In this document: piece after piece, positions 14,996 to 21,829 of the stretch
How the letters are laid out: every line of letters starts with the position of its first letter
Position numbering within the stretch: position 1 is the first letter of the stretch
Source of the DNA: Ignatzschineria sp.
GTDB taxonomy: Bacteria; Pseudomonadota; Gammaproteobacteria; Cardiobacteriales; Wohlfahrtiimonadaceae
Direction: 5' to 3'
NCBI GenBank assembly: GCA_030151245.1
Contig: JASLEF010000005.1
Span: forward strand, 1 to 21,829
DNA: 21,829 nt
The notes under the pieces: model-generated
The model's database searches: none
The model's input: the letters and a program-made list of their open reading frames with translations, nothing else
What the model was told of the DNA's origin: nothing
Program-made: the position numbers and the translations under genes

Positions 14996-16441
14996 ATGAA
15001 TATGGATCTTCTTGAAATTCAAAATCCTATTGCTAAGGATGCACCATTAGGCAGTGATATCAGTCATTCGATCGATTTTGAATGGTTAGATACTGAATTG
15101 ATGAAAGTAGGGTCTCTTGCTCATGAATCTATTGAGTGGGATAAAATCGAGAAACTGTCATGGAAAATTTTAACCTCTGAAAGTAAAGATTATAGAGTAT
15201 TATCTTTTTTGATTCAGGCACTTTTACAAAAAAATGACTTAGAGAGCTTTGAGCGATCTATTGAACTACTAAAGTTATTTTTAGAAAAAAATTGGCTGGC
15301 ATATCCGTATCAAACTGAAGGTACTCGAATCGATCGAAATCGCCAACGCTTTTTAACGCAAATATTAAAGCGTATTGCCCAAAAGCAAGAAGAGGCATTT
15401 GTCGTAATCACGAAAGACCAACAAGATGCGTTAATCAAACACCTTCAGGATATCAACCGTCATCTGAAGAAAAAGAGCGTTACTCTAGAAGAGATCGATC
15501 CTTTAATTAACAGTATCGAACAGGTAGGGGTTAATCATGATATTGAAAGTCGTGATATTACTTTACAATCCTCAACGACTTCAAGTGCGTTATCATCAAC
15601 GCAAAAAGCAGGCTATAGTTCTTTTATCCAATTTTTAAACGCGGAAAAAGATCGCTCATTTGCTAATCGATTGATCGAACAATTAGAGGAAAATGAAGAA
15701 TTTTTACTAGCTGCCATGATGCGACGAATGCAGCTTTGGGATGATATTAAAGAAATTCCGATTCATAGTAATAATGGCGAAACAACACTCTCTTCGCCCT
15801 CTCAAGAGATTATTAGTCGTGCGAATTTATTATTAAATAATGACAATGTGTTATTTGATGAATGGTTACAATTGGAGCAGTCATTAACACGAGCACCATT
15901 TTGGCTTGATGCACATAGAATTAGTGCGTTAATTGCTAGTAAGCTCTTTTCGCTCTCTTTTGAGATAGAAATTAAAAAGAGATTGAATGATTTTTTAGAA
16001 AAACTGCCTCAATTAAAGACGTTAACCTTTAGCAATGGAACCCCTTTTATTACAGAAACGACATTGCATTGGTTACAAGAAGATGTCGTCTCTACCATTC
16101 AAGATGGTGACTTATCGGCGGCTATTGATGCAGATACTCAGAAAGATTTCTATCAATTGAATCTTTGGAATAATTACTTGCTTCAAGCAGATGAGTTTTA
16201 TGAAAAATCAGGCTTTACTCAAGCATTGCATTATCTGCATGAACAAATCCAGCAAGCTCAGAATTTAAGAGAAAAAGTTTTATGGCAACTCTCTATCTCA
16301 CAGATTTATCGTCGAGAAGGATTAGATGAATTAGCCAATCATAATAATCAAATAATCGTGACTCAAATAGCAGATACCCATTTAAATGAATGGGAACCTC
16401 AAATATTTGAATTACTGCATAGCAGTATTGTTACTGAATAA
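14996..16441 (+). CDS. tssA: TssA (VasJ-type), T6SS tail-assembly protein
   Basis: TssA proteins coordinate baseplate docking and polymerisation of inner tube and sheath, or sit at the growing distal end, depending on subtype. The 481-residue product has the ImpA_N domain at the start (about 8-130: NPIAKDAPLGSDISH, then IEWDKIEKLSWKILTSESKDYRVLSFLIQALLQ, and FLEKNWLAYPYQ). A linker follows, then a VasJ-like C-terminal domain (about 205-470) beginning near YSSFIQFLNAEKDRSFANRL. This arrangement and the position between vasI and tssM match Vibrio VasJ. The preceding gene ends one base before its ATG, and tssM follows after 30 bases. Confidence 0.9.
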   Translation: MNMDLLEIQNPIAKDAPLGSDISHSIDFEWLDTELMKVGSLAHESIEWDKIEKLSWKILTSESKDYRVLSFLIQALLQKNDLESFERSIELLKLFLEKNWLAYPYQTEGTRIDRNRQRFLTQILKRIAQKQEEAFVVITKDQQDALIKHLQDINRHLKKKSVTLEEIDPLINSIEQVGVNHDIESRDITLQSSTTSSALSSTQKAGYSSFIQFLNAEKDRSFANRLIEQLEENEEFLLAAMMRRMQLWDDIKEIPIHSNNGETTLSSPSQEIISRANLLLNNDNVLFDEWLQLEQSLTRAPFWLDAHRISALIASKLFSLSFEIEIKKRLNDFLEKLPQLKTLTFSNGTPFITETTLHWLQEDVVSTIQDGDLSAAIDADTQKDFYQLNLWNNYLLQADEFYEKSGFTQALHYLHEQIQQAQNLREKVLWQLSISQIYRREGLDELANHNNQIIVTQIADTHLNEWEPQIFELLHSSIVTE

Positions 16442-16471
16442 AGTTCATTTAAAATAGAAGGAATAGAGAAA

Positions 16472-19400
16472 ATGAGAAGATTTTTTTCTCGAGAGTTAAG
16501 ATATTTAAATCCAGTGCTAAGATTCTGGAGAATGTTAGCGCCATACATAAAATCAGCCGTACCAGCTTTACTGTTGCTATTATTTATTGGTATTCATCTC
16601 CTAGTATGGTGGAAAGGACCTAGTTTAGAGATTGCAGAAGAGACACCTTTTGCATCCATTACGAGTCGGGTGCTTTTTTCCATTGTTTTTACGCTATTAG
16701 TATTAATCCTTATTGGGTTCTTGCAAAGAAAAGAGATAAGACAATACTATCGAGATAAACAAAAGGATGAGCTGTTACATACGGATCTTAAAGTGAAGTA
16801 TCTTAACAAACAGCGTGAAGAACTTGATGGTTTAATGACGCATCTTAAAACTCATTACCAAAGAGATAATCATCTTTATGATCTGCCATGGTATTTAGTA
16901 TTAGGTCATAGTGGATCAGGAAAAAGCAGTTTATTGGAAGCTTCTAGTCAAGAGTTTCTATTTACTTCGATGCTAGAAGCCTCTAACTTTCAAAGTGAAA
17001 ACCCTTATAGTTATAACTGGTGGTTTACTGATGAGGCACTATTCATTGATCCTGATAGTGAATTGCTATCTCAAAGATCATTAAAGAAACTGACTGATGA
17101 AGATAATGATCCTAAATTAGCAAGACACTTGTGGCTAGACTTTTTAGATTGGTTAGGCATGACTCGCCCACAGCGTCCATTGAATGGGGTTGTTTTAGTG
17201 GTCGATTTACCTGAATTGATTAATGCCACAGTCGTGAATAGACGTGCGTTATCAGGGACATTACGGGCAAGAATTCAAGAAATCATTAGTATGATTGCCA
17301 GCCAAATCCCCGTTTATGTGGTCTTTTCAAAAATGGATCAGCTTCAGGGATTTAAAGAGTTTTTTAAACATCTTAAAGATGCAGATCGTGAGAAGCTTTT
17401 AGGTTTTACTTTTTCACTTGATTCCTCAAAAGATCATAAGCAATGGTTATTAGATTTTGAAACGCAATATACTCTTTTTATTGAGCGTATTAATAGTAAT
17501 TTGCCCAAAGCAATGATTGATAATGTCAATGAAGATGAGCGAGTAGCACTTTATAGCTTCTATCAACAGCTTGCGGGTATTCAGAAAATATTGAGTCAAT
17601 TTTTGAAAGAGGTACTAATAAGTGATAAGTATACGATGCAGCCTCTGATTAGAGGGATCTACTTTACGAGTATTTATCAACAAGGGGCTCCTAGTAATAT
17701 TTTTATTACAGAAATTATTAAGCGATATCAGCTAGATTATTACGCCATTAGAGCGCAGGATAATCGTTACTCAAAACCCCATTTTGCCAAAGATCTATTT
17801 AACGAGGTGATTTTAAAAGAATCAGGGTTAGCAACGGACAATATCGTAGAAAAAAGTCGAAAGCAGAATATCTTGAAGCGAAGTCTGATGGTGGGAATAG
17901 GTTTTTCTGCACTCTTTTTAGGTTTTGTAAACTATTATTACTTTAGTAATAAAACATCTTTAGCAAATGTTAAAGAGAAAGTTGAGGAATATACTAAAAC
18001 GGCGAATTTTTCTGATGCCATAGATCCTACTGGAAAAGTGATGCTACCTGAGTTAAATCTCTTAAGAGATGCGACCTTAGAACTTGGGGATTATCATACA
18101 GAAACGATTTTTTCACAGTTGGGACTGAGCCAGAGTAAAAAAGTAGGGCGAGCTGTTGAGAGAACCTATCTTCGATTATTAAGTTATCGATATTTACGGC
18201 ATTTAATGGCTGGAATCGCACAAGAGCTAACACTAACTGAACCGGAAAGTGACGAGCAATTGAAGTTATTACGGATTTTTCACATGTTAGCTCATAAGTC
18301 GGGAAGACAATCAGATATCGTTAAAAACCATTTTGCTGACTATTGGCAGCAAATGTATTCAGGTGAGGCGAATGTCCAAAACAGTCTGATGAATCATCTC
18401 GATTATTCTCTACTTCATACAGATATCGGTGGAGAAAGGATATCTGGAGTTTATGAAGCGGATAATGTTTTAAGACCTTACGATAATTTAATAAAAAAAT
18501 CTCAAGTTGATTTACGAAAGATTCCTATGGAGCAACGTATTTATCGTAGCTTTAAGCATTATGGTTTTGCGAAGTATGATTTCCCTCTAGATCTTCGTAG
18601 CGAAGTGGGACCTGCTTTTGACCTTATTTTTGATGCAAAAATTGATAATAAGTCTGTAGAAATCCCGATGATTTTTACTAAAAAAGGGTTAGATCAATAC
18701 TATTCTACGCAGTCTGATAACATTTATAAGCTTGCATTGGTGGATGATTGGATTATTGGGCAAAGGGATGATATCTCTTATACAGATGAAGATTTAGAAT
18801 GGTTTAAAATAAAGATTAGAGAACACTATAGTGCTGACTATGTTAATAATTGGCGCCAAGCATTAAATGCGCTACATGTGAAAAAGTTTGAAAATGTTAG
18901 TGATGGCGTTTTAGTACTTGATAGCGTTTTAGGGGGAAATCAGCCCTTCCAACGTTTACTAGCAACGGTCAAAGAGAATACTTATCTTTTTGCCACTCTA
19001 CCTGAAGATGATAAGGCTCGTGCAGAGCTTGAAAAATCTCATGTTTATGCACTTTCTTCAAAAGTTAATCGAGATTTTAATAAGCTCAATATGTTGACAA
19101 AAAATGTTGCGATCACAGAGGAAGAGTCGATCGCCCCTATTTTTAATAGTGAAGTCATGGAGCATATTCAAAATGTTTATGATCAATTAAAAGCGATACA
19201 AGATGCTCCTAATTCAGGACAGTTAGCGTTAATGACGGCTAAAAATCGAATCACCTTACATGATAGCGATCCTATTTATGCATTGAGTCGAGTCGCAGTT
19301 AAATTACCGGCGCCGATGAATAATATTGTTAATCGGTTAGCGACTGAATCATGGAATGTCATATTAGAGGCTGCATTAGTTGAGATTGATAAAAAGTGGA

Positions 19401-20077
19401 ACGAAGAGATTTATCATGAGTTTAATACTATTCTTGCGAATAAATACCCTTTTAATAAAGATTCTAAAGTAGATGTATCATTAGAAGAATTTGTTCATTT
19501 CTTTGGTGAAAATGGCACGATTACTCAGTTTTATCAGAATGACTTAGCACCTTTCTTAAATGATAATTTAATGTCTAATGAAGACAATGAATCCTTAATT
19601 AAAGAAGAGGTTAGGGTACAACTGGCAAATGCTGAGAAAATTCGTAAAGCGTTCTTTAATCAACAGGGCGTTTTAGGGGTTGAGTTCTTAGTTGCACCAA
19701 CTTCAATGGGACATCAGGTACAAAGAAGTGTCTTAAATGTGGAGGGGCAATATGTTGTTTATACTCATGGACCTAAACATGGCTACTCCTTAGTATGGCC
19801 AAATACGATTTCCACACCTTCTCATGAAACCGTTGTTCGTTTAAGTATGACCGGTGGGAATCAGGGGCAAAGAACCTTAACTTATCAAGGTCCTTGGGCG
19901 CTATTTAGAATGTTAGACCATGGACAATTAACGAGTCTAGATAGTCATGTCCTATCCCTCACTTACAATTTGAATGGGGTTCCTATGCGCTATGAATTAA
20001 CGGCTTTTGGGGATGTGAATCCTTTCACTGCTTCATTGCTACGTACCTTCTATTTGTCGCCCTCTTTATATAAATAA
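16472..20077 (+). CDS. tssM: TssM (IcmF/VasK), inner-membrane T6SS core protein
   Basis: TssM spans the inner membrane and reaches through the periplasm to TssJ, forming the ring channel. The 1201-residue protein has two N-terminal transmembrane helices (about 28-47 and 67-84), a cytoplasmic NTPase-like domain with intact Walker A GHSGSGKS (145-152) and a Walker B-like GVVLVVD (239-245), a third transmembrane helix (about 473-491), and then a long periplasmic part. The C-terminal beta domain that binds TssJ is present (about 1050-1201, including VEGQYVVYTHGPKHGYSLVWP and GPWALFRMLDHG). Length is normal, with no frameshift or domain loss. GAAGGAATAGAG upstream serves as ribosome site. The lipoprotein gene begins 19 bases after its stop. 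Confidence 0.96.
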   Translation: MRRFFSRELRYLNPVLRFWRMLAPYIKSAVPALLLLLFIGIHLLVWWKGPSLEIAEETPFASITSRVLFSIVFTLLVLILIGFLQRKEIRQYYRDKQKDELLHTDLKVKYLNKQREELDGLMTHLKTHYQRDNHLYDLPWYLVLGHSGSGKSSLLEASSQEFLFTSMLEASNFQSENPYSYNWWFTDEALFIDPDSELLSQRSLKKLTDEDNDPKLARHLWLDFLDWLGMTRPQRPLNGVVLVVDLPELINATVVNRRALSGTLRARIQEIISMIASQIPVYVVFSKMDQLQGFKEFFKHLKDADREKLLGFTFSLDSSKDHKQWLLDFETQYTLFIERINSNLPKAMIDNVNEDERVALYSFYQQLAGIQKILSQFLKEVLISDKYTMQPLIRGIYFTSIYQQGAPSNIFITEIIKRYQLDYYAIRAQDNRYSKPHFAKDLFNEVILKESGLATDNIVEKSRKQNILKRSLMVGIGFSALFLGFVNYYYFSNKTSLANVKEKVEEYTKTANFSDAIDPTGKVMLPELNLLRDATLELGDYHTETIFSQLGLSQSKKVGRAVERTYLRLLSYRYLRHLMAGIAQELTLTEPESDEQLKLLRIFHMLAHKSGRQSDIVKNHFADYWQQMYSGEANVQNSLMNHLDYSLLHTDIGGERISGVYEADNVLRPYDNLIKKSQVDLRKIPMEQRIYRSFKHYGFAKYDFPLDLRSEVGPAFDLIFDAKIDNKSVEIPMIFTKKGLDQYYSTQSDNIYKLALVDDWIIGQRDDISYTDEDLEWFKIKIREHYSADYVNNWRQALNALHVKKFENVSDGVLVLDSVLGGNQPFQRLLATVKENTYLFATLPEDDKARAELEKSHVYALSSKVNRDFNKLNMLTKNVAITEEESIAPIFNSEVMEHIQNVYDQLKAIQDAPNSGQLALMTAKNRITLHDSDPIYALSRVAVKLPAPMNNIVNRLATESWNVILEAALVEIDKKWNEEIYHEFNTILANKYPFNKDSKVDVSLEEFVHFFGENGTITQFYQNDLAPFLNDNLMSNEDNESLIKEEVRVQLANAEKIRKAFFNQQGVLGVEFLVAPTSMGHQVQRSVLNVEGQYVVYTHGPKHGYSLVWPNTISTPSHETVVRLSMTGGNQGQRTLTYQGPWALFRMLDHGQLTSLDSHVLSLTYNLNGVPMRYELTAFGDVNPFTASLLRTFYLSPSLYK

Positions 20078-20096
20078 TTAGTCGAGAAGAAATTCA

Positions 20097-21254
20097 ATGA
20101 AATATTTATTAAGCAACTTCAAAGAGCTGTTTTATAGGGCATTCACTGTACGAAATTTTAGAATGCAAGATATTCGCTGGTTAGGAATTGGATTATTATT
20201 AGTATTGCAAGCTTGTGCTACCTATAAAGGAGAAAATGAACAGTATCTAGCGCTCGATCCCGATAAGGTCGAACGCTATGTTGTGACTTTACCTTTTTCT
20301 TGTACAACGCCGGTATCTAAAAATCTTTCATGGCAGGCAAGACAAAGTTTTAGAAATGCTGAACGCTCTTTTAGTAAAGATATTCCCCTAGAGGAGAAAA
20401 TTGCGCTGTATGAAAAAGCTCTAGAGCTAGGTGAGACAAAATCCTTAAAAAGGATGCTTATTCTTTATGAAGCATATGCTAGCAATCATCAAAAAATGGC
20501 AGAGGGCGCTGATTATGAAAATTATATGAGTGAGATCATTGAAACGATTAATCAAATGATTAATACCTATGACTTACCAGAAGGTTATAGCGCTTATGCA
20601 AAGTTGAAATTAGAAGGTGAATTGCTTCATAAGGATGAGATTAAAGCCCGAAACTATATTTATCATGCAGCCTTACGGGGAGATCTTGATGCATTACTGA
20701 TGCTTGGAGACTACTACATGTATGTAGAAGGGAACTACTTTAAGGGGAAGGAGGCTTATGATTGTGCTGCTAAGCAAGATAATCTACGAGCTGATCGAGC
20801 CTTGGCAAAATCCTATGAGATATTTGAGGAAAACTATCCCAAAGCGTTAGAAAACCACTCTAAGGCTGCTGAAAAGGGTTCACAACAGAGTCTTTTGGAG
20901 TTGCGAGCCACTTTTAGAGATGGTCTTAAGGGTTATCACAAAAATCCGGAGCTTGCAATGTGCTTTCATTGGTTTCATGAGGCCTATCTTTTAAAACCGA
21001 ATCAGCCTTTGCCTGGATTCCGTTGGTCATGTCCTTTGCCACCACATCCAGAATTAGACAGAGGAAATCTACCTTATGATGAGGAACTTAAATCACTCAT
21101 TACGAGTGTAGAGCGAGAGTTTAATCCTAATCCTATTAAGAATGAGGTAAAAGTTATCACCCCTCTTGTAGAGATGATGAAGAAGGCGGATCAGAAAAAA
21201 CAGCAAGAAAATCAATTATTAAAATCTTTGCGAGCTAAAAAAAATGCATTGTAA
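20097..21254 (+). CDS. Lipoprotein with Sel1-like (TPR-type) repeats, T6SS-linked, function unknown
   Basis: The 385-residue product has a lipoprotein signal with lipobox VLQAC at Cys40. The region before the hydrophobic core is long (27 residues); starting at the internal ATG (20163, Met23) would give a normal signal with Cys18, but only the first ATG has a GAGAAG-type ribosome site. The mature part is alpha-helical with Sel1-like units at about 180-285 (for example ARNYIYHAALRGDLDALLML and YPKALENHSKAAEKGSQQSL). It ends with a CFHWFHEAYLLKPNQPLPGF segment, a proline-rich CPLPPHPEL motif and a charged tail. The layout resembles DUF6396-type Sel1 proteins found near T6SS vgrG genes, but I hold that loosely. 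It could be a periplasmic accessory factor or an immunity-like protein. In Vibrio the gene after tssM is VasL; this is not recognisably VasL. Confidence 0.6.
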   Translation: MKYLLSNFKELFYRAFTVRNFRMQDIRWLGIGLLLVLQACATYKGENEQYLALDPDKVERYVVTLPFSCTTPVSKNLSWQARQSFRNAERSFSKDIPLEEKIALYEKALELGETKSLKRMLILYEAYASNHQKMAEGADYENYMSEIIETINQMINTYDLPEGYSAYAKLKLEGELLHKDEIKARNYIYHAALRGDLDALLMLGDYYMYVEGNYFKGKEAYDCAAKQDNLRADRALAKSYEIFEENYPKALENHSKAAEKGSQQSLLELRATFRDGLKGYHKNPELAMCFHWFHEAYLLKPNQPLPGFRWSCPLPPHPELDRGNLPYDEELKSLITSVEREFNPNPIKNEVKVITPLVEMMKKADQKKQQENQLLKSLRAKKNAL

Positions 21255-21283
21255 TTTTAACCTCATTGCGAAGAGGAGGGGGC

Positions 21284-21700
21284 ATGATTCTATTAACACC
21301 GGATAAGATCCTACCGGGGAAGATTAGTGTGGATACCAAAGAGCAGGGAGGACATAGTGGGAATACGACAGTTATAGCGCATCTCATTGTTGAATCATCT
21401 GTCGCCGGCAATATTACCGTTGAAAAATTAGGAAAGGTGACGGTAAAAGGAGAAATTACAGGGAATGTCATTAATCACGGTGAATTGATTGTTGAGTCCA
21501 CTGCCAAAATAGAGGGAGATTTACAAAACTACGGCGCTTTAACATTAAAGGGAGCGCTCTCTAAAGGTGCGTTATATCTTAAATCAGATTCTCATTCGTA
21601 TATTGACTCAAAGCAGATAAGTCAGATTAAAAAAATTTTCTCAGAGCCAAATGCCTTTGTGGAGATGAAATTTGGAGGAGGTTTTAATGTCAAAGAATAG
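21284..21700 (+). CDS. Bactofilin-like (DUF583) beta-helix protein within the T6SS locus
   Basis: The 138-residue product looks like a bactofilin, a small protein that self-assembles into filaments through a right-handed beta-helix. The evidence is a regular pattern: Gly-polar-hydrophobic triplets at 42-44 (GNI), 60-62 (GNV) and 78-80 (GDL), spaced exactly 18 residues, with hydrophobic strands between them (GKVTVKGEI, GELIVEST, GALTLKGAL). There is no signal peptide or membrane helix, so it should be cytoplasmic. The ATG at 21284 is chosen because AAGAGGAGG lies 4 bases upstream; a TTG at 21266 would start before that site. Its last 14 bases overlap the next ORF, a likely vgrG. Such a gene is not part of the standard T6SS set. 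It may scaffold or chaperone the spike, or be a neighbour unrelated to secretion. An alternative is some other beta-helix spike-associated protein. Confidence 0.65.
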   Translation: MILLTPDKILPGKISVDTKEQGGHSGNTTVIAHLIVESSVAGNITVEKLGKVTVKGEITGNVINHGELIVESTAKIEGDLQNYGALTLKGALSKGALYLKSDSHSYIDSKQISQIKKIFSEPNAFVEMKFGGGFNVKE

Positions 21701-21829
21701 CTTGATGAACAATATTAGTCATCTGCTTGATTCCCAGCAAAAGTATTTTTATACCTTTCAAACACTCGATGATAAAAATCTAAAAGTGGTTAGTTTTACT
21801 CTAGAGGAGGAGATCTCTCAACCTTTTAG
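21687..21829 (+). CDS. Probable VgrG/TssI N-terminus (partial, cut by window end)
   Basis: An open frame begins at ATG 21687, preceded by GGAGGAGG (21674-21681), and stays open for 47 codons to the last base. The peptide contains YFYTFQTLDDKNLKVVSFTL (about 20-39), followed by EEEISQPF. This matches the start of VgrG spike proteins, where a beta strand is followed by 'F.G.E.LS.PF' (the gp27-like first domain). Its start lies inside the end of the bactofilin-like gene (14-base overlap), so the two are probably translated together. Position after tssM and accessory genes is usual for vgrG. Only about 47 residues are visible, so effector extensions cannot be judged. Confidence 0.7.
   Translation, partial: MSKNSLMNNISHLLDSQQKYFYTFQTLDDKNLKVVSFTLEEEISQPF

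Noticed and set aside
21266..21283. TTG start at 21266 for the bactofilin-like gene
   Set aside because: It starts upstream of the strong AAGAGGAGG ribosome site; that site serves the ATG at 21284.

Overview
The window is almost entirely one type VI secretion system (T6SS) locus, all on the + strand, in an AT-rich genome (roughly one third G+C by eye). Gene content (ClpV, VasH-like regulator, Fha, VasI/TagO, VasJ-type TssA, VasK-type TssM) matches the gammaproteobacterial, Vibrio-like T6SS lineage. The low G+C and small intergenic gaps would fit a host-associated gammaproteobacterium (for example relatives of Orbaceae, Ignatzschineria or Pasteurellales), but I cannot name the genus from sequence alone.

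Layout: positions 1-163 hold a decayed minus-strand piece of an IS3-family transposase. It is followed by about 460 bp of very AT-rich non-coding DNA that should carry the main promoter. Then come tssH/clpV (627), a degenerate sigma-54-activator-like regulator (3238), the sheath genes tssB (4779) and tssC (5305), a strong hairpin, and the baseplate genes tssE (6870), tssF (7331) and tssG (9124). An unusual 210 bp repeat-rich, palindromic gap follows. After it lie fha/tagH (10300), the membrane-complex and baseplate genes tssJ (11509), tssK (12040) and tssL (13439), tagO/vasI (14341), tssA (14996) and tssM (16472). The locus ends with a Sel1-type lipoprotein (20097), a bactofilin-like beta-helix protein (21284), and the first 47 codons of what looks like vgrG/tssI (21687), cut by the window end.

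How they work together: TssJ-TssL-TssM form the envelope-spanning complex. TssK-E-F-G form the baseplate, which docks on it and receives the VgrG spike. TssA primes and coordinates tail polymerisation, TssB-TssC form the contractile sheath, and ClpV recycles the contracted sheath by pulling on the TssC N-terminus. Fha and TagO are accessory factors. Hcp (TssD) and PAAR are not in this window and must be encoded elsewhere if the system works.

Most interesting points: (1) a bactofilin-like gene with an 18-residue period sits directly upstream of, and overlaps, vgrG; (2) the VasH-position regulator has lost the GAFTGA loop and the acidic Walker B pair, so it is unlikely to be a normal sigma-54 activator; (3) an unexplained heptamer-repeat and palindrome block separates tssG from fha; (4) a 12 bp perfect hairpin lies between tssC and tssE.
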